This document shows, piece by piece, positions 1 through 8,936 of a stretch of DNA of 64,000 nt. Position numbers and translations under genes: made by a program. The notes under the pieces were generated by a model. The model made no database searches. It was given only the letters and a program-made list of their open reading frames with translations, and had not been told where the DNA came from. The stretch is from Rhodobacterales bacterium. Lineage in GTDB: Bacteria; Pseudomonadota; Alphaproteobacteria; Caulobacterales; Hyphomonadaceae. Positions within the stretch are counted from its first letter, which is position 1. Each line of letters begins with the position of its first letter. Location of the stretch: positions 1-64,000 of the forward strand of contig JACXUV010000006.1 in the NCBI GenBank assembly GCA_014763715.1, in the 5' to 3' direction.

Positions 1-302
1 GGGTGGCCGATATCATGCGCCAGAGCGAGAGCTTCTGCGAGATCCTCGTCCAGCCCCAGCGTCCGCGAGATACTGCGCGCGATCTGCGCCACTTCCAGGG
101 AATGGGTCAGACGCGTGCGGAAATGATCACCCTCATGGGCCACGAAAACCTGTGTTTTCTGCTTCAGCCGCCGGAAGGCCGTCGAGTGAATGATCCGGTC
201 CCGGTCACGCTGGAACGGCGTGCGCGTGGCTGATGGAGCCTCGTCATAATACCGCCCCCGGCTATCTTCGTGACGCGTGGCATACACGGCTCTCTTTTCC
301 AT
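1..302 (-). CDS. dgt: dGTPase-like HD-domain triphosphohydrolase, 3' end outside window
   Basis: This is the first 100 codons of a deoxyguanosine-triphosphate triphosphohydrolase-like protein, a cytosolic enzyme that removes triphosphate from dNTPs. I translated it from the minus strand; it is not in the ORF track because it runs off the left edge. It begins [19 protein letters not shown]. The early [19 protein letters not shown] stretch is typical of the family, and RLTHSLEV followed by ALAHDIGH supplies the first HD-domain metal ligands. The ATG lies only 27 bp from the divergent erpA start. The dgt/erpA pairing is recurrent in alphaproteobacteria. Confidence 0.88.
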   Translation of the reverse strand, partial: MEKRAVYATRHEDSRGRYYDEAPSATRTPFQRDRDRIIHSTAFRRLKQKTQVFVAHEGDHFRTRLTHSLEVAQIARSISRTLGLDEDLAEALALAHDIGH

Positions 303-329
303 CGGTCCAAACGTCCCTATCTATTGGCC

Positions 330-671
330 ATGAGCACAACAACTGCCCCTGATGTGACCCTTACGGCCTCGGCTGCCAAGCGCATTAATGCGATTCTGGC
401 CAAACAGGACGGTGCAGACTATCTGCGCGTGTCTGTTGAAGGCGGCGGCTGTTCCGGCTTCTCGTACAAATTCGATTTCGCCTCGGAGGCGAACCCTGAC
501 GACCTTCTCGTCGAGCGAGATGGTGCGAAGGTTCTGATTGATGAGATGAGCCTCGAATTCCTGCATGGCTCGGAGATTGACTTCTCGACCGAGCTGATCG
601 GCGCAGCGTTCAAGATCAACAATCCGAACGCCACAGCGGCCTGCGGCTGCGGAACCAGCTTTTCGATCTGA
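330..671 (+). CDS. erpA: Iron-sulfur cluster insertion protein, ErpA/IscA (HesB) family
   Basis: A 113-residue A-type carrier that holds Fe-S clusters and transfers them to apoproteins in the cytosol. All three conserved cysteines are present: one in GGGCSGFSY (about residue 37) and two in the C-terminal CGCGTSF motif. The track ORF starts at 270, but the family N-terminus matches MSTTTAPDVTLTASAAKRI, so I use the internal ATG. No Shine-Dalgarno precedes it and only 27 bp separate it from the divergent dgt start, so the transcript may be leaderless (inference). ErpA versus another A-type paralogue cannot be settled from sequence alone. Confidence 0.92.
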   Translation: MSTTTAPDVTLTASAAKRINAILAKQDGADYLRVSVEGGGCSGFSYKFDFASEANPDDLLVERDGAKVLIDEMSLEFLHGSEIDFSTELIGAAFKINNPNATAACGCGTSFSI

Positions 672-735
672 CGCCGGGTCACCGCTCGCCCCCGCACGGC
701 CTTCGCGTTAGGGTTTGCCCTGCAGGAGGACCGTC

Positions 736-1905
736 ATGAGCCACGCACGCCCTTTTACCGTCTCCATCCCGGACGCAAAACTCGCCGCAATCCGGGAACG
801 GATTGCCGCTTACAGATGGTTTCCGGCCCCGGAAAACGAACAGGGCTTTGCCTATGGCATGTCCACGCCGGTACTACAGGACCTCTGCAAATACTGGCTG
901 AGCGATTATGACTGGCGTGCTCAGGAAGACCTGCTCAACAAGCATCCGAACTTCAAGGCAGATGTCGCGGGCATGGAAATCCATTTCATCCATGTTGTGG
1001 GCGAAGCCGAGGCTAAGCGCCCACTCCTCCTGACTCATGGCTGGCCGGGCTCCTATTTCGAGTTCTGGGATGCCATCGAACCGCTCGCGTTCCCATCGCG
1101 CCATGGCGGTGATCCCGCCGATGCGTTTGACCTCGTTATTCCAAGCCTGCCGGGCTACGCCTTTTCTCAAAAGCCTACGTCACCTATGGGTCAACGCGCC
1201 ACGGCCGCCTTGTGGGACGAATTGATGCGGGAGGTTCTCGGATACAAGACCTATCTTGCCCAAGGGGGCGACTGGGGCAGCCTTGTGACATCATGGCTCG
1301 GCCTCAATCATGGCGCGCATGACAAGAAAGGCGGCTGCCTGGGGATACACCTCAACATGATAGGCTTTCGGCCAACACCACCTGCTCCGAACACGGAAGA
1401 AGAAGTCCAATGGCTCGCACACATGCAAGGCGCCATGCAGACAGAAGGCGCCTACTTCATGGAACAGGCAACCAAGCCGCAGACACTCGCCATGGCCCTG
1501 ATGGACTCGCCGGTCGGAACAGCAGCATGGATCCTCGAAAAGTTCCACGGATGGTCAGACCTGCGGGACGGAGACCTTTATTCCGTCTACACACGAGACC
1601 AGCTGCTGACGAACGTGATGCTCTACCTTGTCAATGACGCCATCGCCACCAGTGTCTGGTACTATAATGCCCTGTTCCAGGAAGGGGGCGTTCAACTGCC
1701 CGAAGGGGTCCGCTGCGAAACACCAACCGGCTTTGCGAATTTCCCCGGCGAGAAAGTCTATACGGCGCCCCCAAGAAGCTGGGTCGAGCGAGCATATAAC
1801 CTCACGCATTGGCGAGACATGCCAAAGGGCGGTCACTTCGCTGCGATGGAAAAGCCGTCCCTGTTTGTCGATGAAGTCAGGACGTGGGCGCGCACGCTTG
1901 CTTAG
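736..1905 (+). CDS. Epoxide hydrolase family protein (microsomal/EHN type)
   Basis: A 389-residue alpha/beta hydrolase of the epoxide hydrolase family, predicted to open epoxides to diols. An N-terminal EHN-type cap region (PFTVSIPDAKLAAIRERI and the following WLSDYDWR) precedes the hydrolase core. The oxyanion motif HGWPGS is at about 101-106, the nucleophile in GGDWGS is Asp179, and the catalytic His in KGGHFAAMEKP is about residue 367. The start is the second Met of the track ORF because AGGAGG sits 7 bases upstream. The gene end overlaps nusB on the other strand by 4 bp. The substrate is unknown, and no signal peptide is visible. Confidence 0.88.
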   Translation: MSHARPFTVSIPDAKLAAIRERIAAYRWFPAPENEQGFAYGMSTPVLQDLCKYWLSDYDWRAQEDLLNKHPNFKADVAGMEIHFIHVVGEAEAKRPLLLTHGWPGSYFEFWDAIEPLAFPSRHGGDPADAFDLVIPSLPGYAFSQKPTSPMGQRATAALWDELMREVLGYKTYLAQGGDWGSLVTSWLGLNHGAHDKKGGCLGIHLNMIGFRPTPPAPNTEEEVQWLAHMQGAMQTEGAYFMEQATKPQTLAMALMDSPVGTAAWILEKFHGWSDLRDGDLYSVYTRDQLLTNVMLYLVNDAIATSVWYYNALFQEGGVQLPEGVRCETPTGFANFPGEKVYTAPPRSWVERAYNLTHWRDMPKGGHFAAMEKPSLFVDEVRTWARTLA

Positions 1906-2369
1906 GGGCGCAGGTCACGTCCGACATTGTCCAGCACGGCATTGGCGAATTTCGCCTCCGACTCCTCGAAGAAGTCATGCGCAAGCGAGACATATTCATC
2001 CATGATCACGGCATGGGAGAGGTGCTGGTGAACGATGAATTCACCTGCACCCGCACGCAACAGGGCGCGCATGGTTGCATCGAGGCGGGTCAGCTTCCAG
2101 CCAGAAGCAAGGCGTTTCAGGATTGCTTTGTCGATTTCCGCCTGATTGTTCACCACACCATTGACAATGGATTTGAAGAGATCCGGATCTGCCTCTTCCA
2201 CCGGCTCCTCGTCTGGACCGATGCCGAGTTTGTCTTCCATGAAGGCACGAATGGTCTCGCGCGCTGACTTGCCGGTCTGCTCCATAGCATAGAGCGCCTG
2301 CACAGCGGCAAGACGCGCGCCTGCCCGGCGCGCGCGTGTCACTTCAAACGGAAACTTCTGGTCGCTCAA
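1902..2369 (-). CDS. nusB: Transcription antitermination factor NusB
   Basis: NusB binds boxA RNA with S10 and promotes antitermination of rRNA operons. The protein is all-helical and cytosolic. The N-terminal ARRAGARLAAVQALYAMEQTG is the family signature. The track starts at an ATG at 2408 inside ribH. I prefer the TTG at 2369, whose TTGA overlaps the ribH stop and is preceded by AAGGAA at good spacing, giving 155 residues beginning (M)SDQKFPFEV. The 168-residue version remains possible. It is the last gene of the glyA-nrdR-rib operon; ribH-nusB adjacency is widespread in bacteria. Confidence 0.93.
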   Translation of the reverse strand: MSDQKFPFEVTRARRAGARLAAVQALYAMEQTGKSARETIRAFMEDKLGIGPDEEPVEEADPDLFKSIVNGVVNNQAEIDKAILKRLASGWKLTRLDATMRALLRAGAGEFIVHQHLSHAVIMDEYVSLAHDFFEESEAKFANAVLDNVGRDLRP

Positions 2370-2794
2370 CGAATGAGTTCCTTGCGGAATTTGATCATGG
2401 AGAGGCAAGCATTGGCCGCATCCGCACCCTTGTTGCCACGTTTGCGGTCAGCACGAGCCAGCGCCTGGGCTTCGTTCTCGACAGTCAGGATACCATAACC
2501 GATCGCCTGACGGCGATTGACAATCAGATCCATCAGGCCGCGAGCGCTTTCGCCACAGACATAATCATAGTGGGTGGTCTCGCCGCGGATCACGCAGCCA
2601 AGCGCAACCGCACCGTCGAAACGGCCGGAATCCGCCGCCATGGCGATCAGGCCCGGCAGCTCGAATGCGCCCGGCACTTCCATGATGGTGACTTTCGCGT
2701 CAGCCGTCTCCAGCACTTCCACAGCGCCAGCCAGCAGCTCTTCCGAAATATGTTTGTAGTAATGCGAAACCGCAATCAGAACCCGGTCAGCCAT
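2366..2794 (-). CDS. ribH: 6,7-dimethyl-8-ribityllumazine synthase
   Basis: A 142-residue lumazine synthase that condenses 5-amino-6-ribitylaminouracil with 3,4-dihydroxy-2-butanone 4-phosphate, the penultimate riboflavin step. Motifs seen are the substrate-binding EVPGAFELP and ALGCVIRGETTHYDYV, which contains the family's catalytic His. The track ORF begins ten codons early. The ATG at 2794 shares one base with the ribBX stop (TGATG), follows an AGGAG site and gives the normal MADRVLIAVSHYY start. Coupled translation with ribBX is likely. Confidence 0.96.
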   Translation of the reverse strand: MADRVLIAVSHYYKHISEELLAGAVEVLETADAKVTIMEVPGAFELPGLIAMAADSGRFDGAVALGCVIRGETTHYDYVCGESARGLMDLIVNRRQAIGYGILTVENEAQALARADRKRGNKGADAANACLSMIKFRKELIR

Positions 2795-3921
2795 CAGTTT
2801 GTCTCCTCGTTGAGGCGGCGCCACCCCTCTATTGTCATGCCGTATCCGTCAAGCCCTGCAACGCGGGTCGGCTGCGTATCGGATAGATAGATCATCTTGC
2901 GGACGCCCAGTTCCCGCAGGATCTGCGCCCCGATACCGTATTCACGCAAAGGCGCTGTCGGATCCTTCGGGCTGGAGGTTTTGAGGCCCAGCCGCTCGGC
3001 GATGGAATCCGGCTGCATCGTATTCACGAACACGACGACGCCCGGCTCTTCTGCCTCTGCAATGATGCGCATGGCCCGCTCGACCAGCCCCTGCCGCGGC
3101 CCACGCTCGCCCAGGATATCCGCCAGCACATCTGTGCGGTGGACACGTACAAGCGTGGTCGAGTCCGGCTTGATGGTGCCGTGAACGATGGCGATATGCT
3201 CGGAATTGTCGAGGACATTGCGGAAACAGACCGTCTTGAACCCGTCGCCATAGGCAGACTCCAGCGGCGCCTCGACCCGGCGCTCCAAGAAGCGGTCATT
3301 CTGACGGCGCCATGCGATCAGATCGGCAATCGTACCGATTTTCAGATTGTGAAGCTGCGCAAAAGAGACGAGGTCCGGCAGGCGCGCCATGGAGCCGTCT
3401 TCGTTCATGATCTCGCAGATCACGCCGGCCGGGTAAAGGCCGGCCATACGCGAAATATCGACCGCCGCTTCCGTATGCCCGGCGCGGACCAGCGTGCCGC
3501 CATCCCTGGCGACCAGCGGGAAAACGTGCCCCGGCGAGACGATGTCGTCATAGTCCTTGGTCGGGTCGATCGCGACAGCGATGGTCTTCGCGCGGTCATG
3601 CGCAGAGATACCGGTCGTGACGCCCTCTTTTGCCTCGATGGACACGGTAAAGGCGGTGCCCATGCTTTCCCGGTTGTTACGGGTCATCATGTCGAGGTTC
3701 AGCGTATGCGCACGCTCCTGCGTCATGGCGAGGCAGATCAGCCCCCGGCCGTGCCGCGCCATGAAGTTTACCTGCTCTGGCGTCGCAAAATTCGCCGGGA
3801 TGATGAGGTCACCCTCATTCTCGCGGTCTTCGGCATCGACCAAAATGAACATCCGCCCATTCCGGGCATCCTCGATGATCTCGTCGATCGAGGAGATCGC
3901 GTGCTTGAACTCGTCTGACAT
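2794..3921 (-). CDS. ribB: 3,4-dihydroxy-2-butanone 4-phosphate synthase with degenerate GTP cyclohydrolase II-like domain (RibBX type)
   Basis: A 375-residue two-domain protein. The N-terminal about 205 residues are a complete DHBP synthase, with the acidic active-site loop DAEDRENEGDLIIPA and the GHVFPLVARDGG and HTEAAVDI regions. It makes the four-carbon riboflavin precursor from ribulose 5-phosphate. The C-terminal half aligns with GTP cyclohydrolase II (HIAIVHGTI, LVRVH), but the zinc motif expected as HSECLTGD...RCDCG reads HRTDVLADILGERGPRQG, so all three zinc cysteines are gone. The catalytic YHRQEGRNIGL-type region is not recognisable either. This fits the proteobacterial RibBX variant. 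The start at 3921 lies 4 bp after the ribE stop; the track extends it ten codons into ribE. Confidence 0.92.
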   Translation of the reverse strand: MSDEFKHAISSIDEIIEDARNGRMFILVDAEDRENEGDLIIPANFATPEQVNFMARHGRGLICLAMTQERAHTLNLDMMTRNNRESMGTAFTVSIEAKEGVTTGISAHDRAKTIAVAIDPTKDYDDIVSPGHVFPLVARDGGTLVRAGHTEAAVDISRMAGLYPAGVICEIMNEDGSMARLPDLVSFAQLHNLKIGTIADLIAWRRQNDRFLERRVEAPLESAYGDGFKTVCFRNVLDNSEHIAIVHGTIKPDSTTLVRVHRTDVLADILGERGPRQGLVERAMRIIAEAEEPGVVVFVNTMQPDSIAERLGLKTSSPKDPTAPLREYGIGAQILRELGVRKMIYLSDTQPTRVAGLDGYGMTIEGWRRLNEETN

Positions 3922-3925
3922 TGTT

Positions 3926-4546
3926 TCACTGCCCTTCCGGTGCGTCTGCACCGATCATGCGGGCCACGTAACGTGCCAGCATATCGATCTCAAGGTTTAC
4001 ACGGCTGCCCGGCTGCAGTTCGGACAGTGTGGTCACTTCCCAAGTGTGTGGAATGACGGCGACCTGGAAGTCACCGTTCGGCAAGGCATCTGCCACGGTT
4101 AGCGAAACGCCATTCACCGCTGCGGACCCCTTGGTCGCAAAATACTTCGCAAGCGCCACTGGCGGACGGATCGTGATCCGGCGGCTCTGGCCTTCCGGTT
4201 CGATGGAGACAATCTCGCCCACGCCATCGACATGACCGAAAACGAAATGGCCGCCCAGCTCATCGCCCAATTTCAGGCTTTGCTCCAGGTTCACCCGTGC
4301 ACCTTCGTTCCAGTCACCGAGAACTGTCTTTGCAAGGGTCTCCGGTACAGCCTCTACAGCGAACCAGGCGCCGCGTTCGCCCTGCCCCATATCGACGACT
4401 GTCAAACACACGCCGGAATGCATGATCGACGCACCCATGGCGATGTCTTCCAGTGCGAACCCGCTTTCGACCTCGAACCGCGTCAGGCCGTTGCGATGTT
4501 CCGCCTTACGGACAGTGCCGACGTCAGTAACGAGACCTGTAAACAT
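3926..4546 (-). CDS. ribE: Riboflavin synthase, alpha subunit
   Basis: A 206-residue riboflavin synthase catalysing dismutation of two lumazines to riboflavin. It shows the duplicated lumazine-binding fold: repeat 1 begins at the canonical MFTGLVTDVGTV, and repeat 2 begins near GGHFVFGHVDGVGEI. The motif MHSGVCLTVVD in repeat 1 is matched by AAVNGVSLTVAD in repeat 2. Length is normal. It lies between the ribD reductase gene (26 bp gap) and ribBX (4 bp gap) in the same operon. The symbol is ribE or ribC depending on convention. Confidence 0.95.
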   Translation of the reverse strand: MFTGLVTDVGTVRKAEHRNGLTRFEVESGFALEDIAMGASIMHSGVCLTVVDMGQGERGAWFAVEAVPETLAKTVLGDWNEGARVNLEQSLKLGDELGGHFVFGHVDGVGEIVSIEPEGQSRRITIRPPVALAKYFATKGSAAVNGVSLTVADALPNGDFQVAVIPHTWEVTTLSELQPGSRVNLEIDMLARYVARMIGADAPEGQ

Positions 4547-4572
4547 GGGAAAACGACCTTCGGAGACTTTTG

Positions 4573-5220
4573 CTAAGAACGAACATAAGTGTTCAGAACG
4601 TCATCCCCAATGCGTTCCGTCGCGACAGGTTTCCACCGTGTCGCATCCGACAGGGTCTGAAGGCCAAGACCGCCAAGTGCTGGCAGGCCATCACCACCAA
4701 TCAGGATCGGCGCAACGAACCAGGCGATTTCATCGACCAAGCCCGCACGCACAAAGCTCGCAGCAAGCGTACCGCCGCCCTCTATGAGCAGAGAAGAAAT
4801 TCCCTCTGCCGCAGCCCGGCGGAGCATGTCTTTCACATCCATGCGTACGCCATTGCCGCAACGCCAGACCTCTACGCCGCTACGCGCCAGGAAATCCTGC
4901 GGCTGGCCGTTCGTCGCTACGACAACCCGGCCGCTTGAGACTGACTGGACAAGACGCGAGCTCAGCGGAGTGCGGCCATTGGAGTCCGCCACGATCCGCA
5001 CAGGCTGGGTCTTTGGCATGGGCACAGTACGAGCCGTCAAGAGCGGGTCATCGGCCAGAACCGTGCCGATACCGACAAGAATGGCATCGTGTGATGCACG
5101 CAGTTCATGCCCACGGGCCCGGGACTCACTGGACGTGATCCACTGGCTCGTTCCGTCGGCAAGCGCGATGCGCGCATCCAGCGACGTGGCGAGCTTCAGC
5201 GTGACGCGCACGCTGCTCAT
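4573..5220 (-). CDS. Stand-alone RibD C-terminal reductase (5-amino-6-(5-phosphoribosylamino)uracil reductase)
   Basis: A 215-residue protein consisting only of the RibD_C/dihydrofolate-reductase-like domain. Recognisable segments are [18 protein letters not shown] at the start, [19 protein letters not shown] for the nucleotide/substrate site, and [22 protein letters not shown] usual bifunctional RibD is about 360 residues with an N-terminal zinc deaminase (HAE and PCxxxxxxPPC motifs). None of that is here, and the ATG overlaps the nrdR stop (ATGA), so there is no room for a lost domain. It should reduce the deaminated intermediate with NADPH, while the deaminase must come from elsewhere (inference). 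Confidence 0.88.
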   Translation of the reverse strand: MSSVRVTLKLATSLDARIALADGTSQWITSSESRARGHELRASHDAILVGIGTVLADDPLLTARTVPMPKTQPVRIVADSNGRTPLSSRLVQSVSSGRVVVATNGQPQDFLARSGVEVWRCGNGVRMDVKDMLRRAAAEGISSLLIEGGGTLAASFVRAGLVDEIAWFVAPILIGGDGLPALGGLGLQTLSDATRWKPVATERIGDDVLNTYVRS

Positions 5221-5693
5221 TCGTCCGCGAAGTCCTCTTCGTCCTCGAGCGATGCCTTTTCGATGAACTGGGCAAAATCACTCGGATCACGGAAGTCTTT
5301 GTAGACGCTGGCAAACCTCACATAGCCGACCGGGTCGACCATACGCAGTGCTTCCATCGCCAGTTCGCCAACGTCGTTTGAAGCGACTTCAGGCTCACCA
5401 GCGCTTTCCAGCTTGCGGACGATGCCGGAAACCATCTGATCAATCTGCTCCCGGTCCACCGGCCGTTTTCGCAGCGCGATCGTGATGGAGCGCGCGAGGC
5501 GTTCCCGATCAAAAGGCACGCGTTTGCCATCGCGCTTCACCACTGTGATCTCACGCAGCTGTACGCGTTCGAAGGTGGTGAAACGGGCGCCGCAACTCTC
5601 GCAGACCCTGCGGCGGCGCACAGCGGTATCGTCTTCAGCCGAGCGGCTGTCTTTTACCGATGTGTTCTCAGACCCGCAGAATGGACAGCGCAA
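5217..5693 (-). CDS. nrdR: Transcriptional repressor NrdR
   Basis: A 158-residue zinc-ribbon/ATP-cone repressor of ribonucleotide reductase genes that senses dATP/ATP. The zinc ribbon [17 protein letters not shown] and [16 protein letters not shown] carries four cysteines. The ATP-cone begins [16 protein letters not shown] and covers about residues 46-136. The initiation codon is TTG (the track writes it as M), 6 bp after the glyA stop, with GGAGG about 11 bases upstream. It is placed between glyA and the riboflavin genes, an arrangement familiar in proteobacteria. Confidence 0.95.
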   Translation of the reverse strand: MRCPFCGSENTSVKDSRSAEDDTAVRRRRVCESCGARFTTFERVQLREITVVKRDGKRVPFDRERLARSITIALRKRPVDREQIDQMVSGIVRKLESAGEPEVASNDVGELAMEALRMVDPVGYVRFASVYKDFRDPSDFAQFIEKASLEDEEDFADE

Positions 5694-5699
5694 ACCCGA

Positions 5700-7007
5700 T
5701 CAGCCTCCCAGACCGCCATAAATTGGAAACTGCGCCGTCAGCGCCTTCACCTCTTCGCGGATGCGATCTTCAGTAGACGCACTGTCTCCGCTGGAGACGG
5801 CGTCGACGATCTCGCCAATCCAGTTACCGATCTGCGTGAATTCTTTAGAGCCGAAGCCGCGCGTCGTGCCTGCCGGGGAACCGACACGGATACCGCTGGT
5901 GACAGTCGGCTTCTCCGGGTCGAACGGTACACCATTCTTGTTGCAGGTGATGTAGGCGCGGCCAAGAGCAGCCTCGGCATCCTTGCCGGTCACTTTTTTG
6001 GGGCGCAGGTCAATCAGTGCAAGGTGCGTATCAGTACCGCCGGAAACAACATCAAGACCGCTCGCCTTTGCTGCGGCGGCCATCGCGCGGGCATTGGTGA
6101 CGATCTGTGCCGCATACTGCTTGAACGAGGGCTGCAGCGCCTCGCCGAATGCCACGGCCTTGGCAGCGATAACGTGCATCAGCGGGCCACCCTGAATGCC
6201 GGGGAAGATGGCCGAGTTGATCTTCTTGGCCAGTTTCTCGTCATTGGTCAGGATCATGCCGCCACGCGGGCCACGAAGTGTCTTGTGCGTCGTTGTCGTT
6301 GCAACGTCAGCATAGTCCAGCGGGTTCGGGTGCGCGCCGCCGGCAACGAGCCCGGCAAAGTGAGCCATGTCGACCATGAAAACAGCGCCGACTTCATCCG
6401 CGATGGCGCGGAAGCGAGCAAAATCGATTTCCCGCGGATACGCTGAGCCGCCGGCGATGATCAGTTGCGGGCGGTGAGCCTTGGCAAGTCGCTCGACCTG
6501 TTCGAAATCGATCCGGTCATCCTCGCGGCGAACACCATATTGCACGGCGTTGAACCATTTGCCCGACTGGTTCGGCGGTGCGCCGTGGGTCAGGTGGCCA
6601 CCCGCATCGAGGCTCATGCCGAGAATGGTGTCACCGGGTTTCAGGACAGCCTGGAACACGCCCTGGTTGGCCTGGCTGCCCGAATTCGGCTGCACGTTTG
6701 CGAAACCGCAATTGAATAATTGCTTTGCGCGGTCAATCGCGAGGTTCTCAGCGATATCGACGAACTCACAACCACCATAGTAACGACGCCCCGGATACCC
6801 TTCGGCGTACTTGTTGGTCAGGACAGACCCCTGGGCCTCCAGCACAGCTTTGGAGACAATGTTCTCCGAAGCGATCAGCTCGACTTCGTGCTGCTGGCGC
6901 CCCTGCTCCTTGCCGATCGCGGCGAACACTTCCGGATCGCTGGTCTCAAGACCGGTCGTAAAGAAACCGCTGGTATCAAACCGTTGGGAGGGTGCGGTGT
7001 CTGCCAT
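5700..7007 (-). CDS. glyA: Serine hydroxymethyltransferase
   Basis: A 435-residue PLP enzyme interconverting serine plus tetrahydrofolate with glycine plus methylene-tetrahydrofolate, the main one-carbon source. The PLP lysine is in [34 protein letters not shown]-type substrate residues, [15 protein letters not shown] and the [13 protein letters not shown] stretch are all intact. Length is normal and the ATG at 7007 follows a purine-rich GGAGATT site. It heads the minus-strand operon with nrdR and the rib genes. Confidence 0.97.
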   Translation of the reverse strand: MADTAPSQRFDTSGFFTTGLETSDPEVFAAIGKEQGRQQHEVELIASENIVSKAVLEAQGSVLTNKYAEGYPGRRYYGGCEFVDIAENLAIDRAKQLFNCGFANVQPNSGSQANQGVFQAVLKPGDTILGMSLDAGGHLTHGAPPNQSGKWFNAVQYGVRREDDRIDFEQVERLAKAHRPQLIIAGGSAYPREIDFARFRAIADEVGAVFMVDMAHFAGLVAGGAHPNPLDYADVATTTTHKTLRGPRGGMILTNDEKLAKKINSAIFPGIQGGPLMHVIAAKAVAFGEALQPSFKQYAAQIVTNARAMAAAAKASGLDVVSGGTDTHLALIDLRPKKVTGKDAEAALGRAYITCNKNGVPFDPEKPTVTSGIRVGSPAGTTRGFGSKEFTQIGNWIGEIVDAVSSGDSASTEDRIREEVKALTAQFPIYGGLGG

Positions 7008-7220
7008 GGGAATCTCCTGCTTTCCGAGCGCTGTTTACGCTTTGAGGCGCGCTGTCGCAACTGGACAATCCTGCACAACTCGCAGCAGATTTTCTCAATC
7101 TTGTTTGATGTATTTCGGGTAATCGCTCGCAAATACTTTAGAAAAACTGGTGCTGTGGCTTGCTTCGTGAGAATATGTCTTCAATTACCGTAGCATTATA
7201 AAAATAACGGTGGTGGCAAG
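7008..7220. promoter_or_regulatory. Divergent intergenic region between glyA and the mucR-like gene
   Basis: This 213 bp region must carry promoters for the leftward glyA-nrdR-rib-nusB operon and the rightward MucR-like gene. It is clearly more A+T rich than its surroundings toward 7080-7215, with runs such as GCATTATAAAAATAACGG just before the mucR-like start. MucR/Ros proteins often bind A+T-rich DNA and autoregulate, so an operator here is plausible but not proven. I saw no riboswitch-like structure, including no FMN element. Confidence 0.5.
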
Positions 7221-7622
7221 ATGGGCGAACCTAAACAGGTTGACGTGCTGGGGATGACGACGGGCATCGTCTCGTCTTTCGTTTCAAATAATACAGTTTC
7301 AGCTGCGGATCTTCCGGGCCTGATCCGGTCGGTCCATGAGGCAATTTCAAACCTCTCATCAGGTGAAACATCGGATACCGAGGCACTCTCGCCAGCCGTG
7401 CCGGTGTCCAAATCGATCACGCCCGACTTCCTGATTTGCCTGGAAGATGGCCGGAAGCTGAAAATGCTGCGCCGGTATCTGCGGTCGCGCTACTCCATGA
7501 CACCGGAAGAATACCGGGAGCGCTGGAACCTGCCGGCAGACTACCCCATGGTGGCGCCAAACTATGCCAAGCTGCGCTCCAAGCACGCCAAGAACATAGG
7601 CCTCGGCAAGAAAAAGAAATAG
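7221..7622 (+). CDS. MucR/Ros family transcriptional regulator with reduced zinc-finger ligands
   Basis: A 133-residue MucR/Ros-type DNA-binding protein. The C-terminal half carries the diagnostic SMTPEEYRERWNLPADYPMVA followed by NYAKLRSKHAKNIGLG. The classical finger CLECG...LKRHL...HH is altered: it reads CLEDGRKLKMLRRYLRSRY, so only the first Cys remains, the second position is Asp, and the His ligands are Tyr or Arg. Homologues that fold without normal zinc coordination are known in rhizobia. Targets are unknown; in other alphaproteobacteria these proteins control exopolysaccharide, motility and cell-cycle genes. The lysine-rich tail KKKK may add DNA affinity. Confidence 0.88.
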   Translation: MGEPKQVDVLGMTTGIVSSFVSNNTVSAADLPGLIRSVHEAISNLSSGETSDTEALSPAVPVSKSITPDFLICLEDGRKLKMLRRYLRSRYSMTPEEYRERWNLPADYPMVAPNYAKLRSKHAKNIGLGKKKK

Positions 7623-7638
7623 GCGCCCTGAAGCGCCT
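7621..7638. terminator. Hairpin between convergent mucR-like gene and hemA
   Basis: The inverted repeat AGGCGC-cctgaa-GCGCCT begins at the mucR-like stop codon. It could terminate transcripts from either side of this convergent pair. There is no strong T run on either flank, so termination is an inference from position and symmetry. Confidence 0.4.
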
Positions 7639-7672
7639 ATCTCGTCAATAAATTCTCGTACGGGCAGCGCCG

Positions 7673-8890
7673 TCAGGCGGCCTTTTCCAGTCCCAGCTGC
7701 TTCCAGACGGCCAGGATCGCCTCGACCAGTTCATCCATCATGGCCGCGTCATGCACCGGGCTCGGCGTGAAACGCAGACGCTCTGTGCCGCGCGGCACAG
7801 TCGGATAGTTGATCGGCTGAACATAGATGCCGAAGTCGAACAGCAGCGTATCGGACAGGGCCTTGCAGCGCTCCGGATCACCTACCAGCAGCGGCACAAT
7901 GTGCGAAGGCGAATCCATCACAGGCAAGCCTGCGTCGCGGAACTTCTGCTTCAGTTCTGCAGCCTTGGCCTGATGAATAGCGCGCAGCTTGCGGCCATCA
8001 TCGGTGCGCAGTTTCTGGATGCTGGCCAGAGCACCAGCCGCCATGACCGGGCAAGTCGACGTACTGAAAATGAAACCGGACGCCATGGAACGGATCGCGT
8101 CGATGACGGTCGCCTTCGAAGCGATATAACCGCCCATCACGCCGAAAGCCTTGCCCAGCGTCCCTTCGATAATATCGATCCGGTCAGCCAGACCGAGCAT
8201 CTGGGCGACGCCTGCTCCTTCATGACCGTACATGCCGACGGCGTGTACCTCATCCAGATAGGTCAGCGCAATGAACTCGTCTGCCAGATCGCAGATTTCC
8301 TTCATCCGACCGAAATCGCCGTCCATGGAGTAAACACTTTCGAACGCGATCACTTTCGGACGGTTCGGATCATCATTCTCCAACAGGGAGCGCAGGTGAT
8401 CGACGTCATTGTGGCGGAAGACACGGTAGTCTGCCCCGGAGCGCCGAATCCCTTCGATCATGGAAGCATGGTTGAGCTGATCGGAATAGATGATCAGGTC
8501 CTTCATGATCTTGCCGAGGGTCGACAGGGTCGCATCGTTCGACACATAGCCGGACGTAAACAGGAGCGCGGCTTCCTTTTCGTGCAAGCTGGCCAGCTCA
8601 CGCTCCAGATCGACGTGGTAACGCGTCGTGCCCGAAATGTTGCGCGTCCCGCCAGACCCGGCGCCGAAGCTGTCGATCGCTTCGTGCATGGACTGGATGA
8701 CATCGTCATCCTGCCCCATGCCGAGATAGTCATTGGAACACCAGATCGTCACTTCGCGCTCGCCATCCTCGAAGCGCGCGGTGGCCTTCGGAAAGCGGCC
8801 CTTGTGACGCTGAAGGTCAATAAAGACCCGATAACGTCCCTCGGAATGAATGGCGCCGAGGGCGTCTTCAAAGGCCTTCAGGTGTTTCAT
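7673..8890 (-). CDS. hemA: 5-aminolevulinate synthase
   Basis: A 405-residue PLP enzyme making 5-aminolevulinate from glycine and succinyl-CoA, the alphaproteobacterial (Shemin) entry to heme. The PLP lysine is in [17 protein letters not shown]. Other family blocks are [28 protein letters not shown] and [10 protein letters not shown]. Full length with an ATG start. It is monocistronic by position: a convergent neighbour lies downstream and a 106 bp gap lies upstream, containing a perfect 9-bp inverted repeat that may be regulatory. Confidence 0.97.
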   Translation of the reverse strand: MKHLKAFEDALGAIHSEGRYRVFIDLQRHKGRFPKATARFEDGEREVTIWCSNDYLGMGQDDDVIQSMHEAIDSFGAGSGGTRNISGTTRYHVDLERELASLHEKEAALLFTSGYVSNDATLSTLGKIMKDLIIYSDQLNHASMIEGIRRSGADYRVFRHNDVDHLRSLLENDDPNRPKVIAFESVYSMDGDFGRMKEICDLADEFIALTYLDEVHAVGMYGHEGAGVAQMLGLADRIDIIEGTLGKAFGVMGGYIASKATVIDAIRSMASGFIFSTSTCPVMAAGALASIQKLRTDDGRKLRAIHQAKAAELKQKFRDAGLPVMDSPSHIVPLLVGDPERCKALSDTLLFDFGIYVQPINYPTVPRGTERLRFTPSPVHDAAMMDELVEAILAVWKQLGLEKAA

Positions 8891-8936
8891 CTGCTTATCC
8901 CTTGTACGCTTTGCGTAGATCTACTTAGTCGGTTCC

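Noticed and set aside
7008-7220. FMN riboswitch for the riboflavin operon
   Set aside because: No conserved RFN-element helices were seen upstream of glyA or inside the operon.
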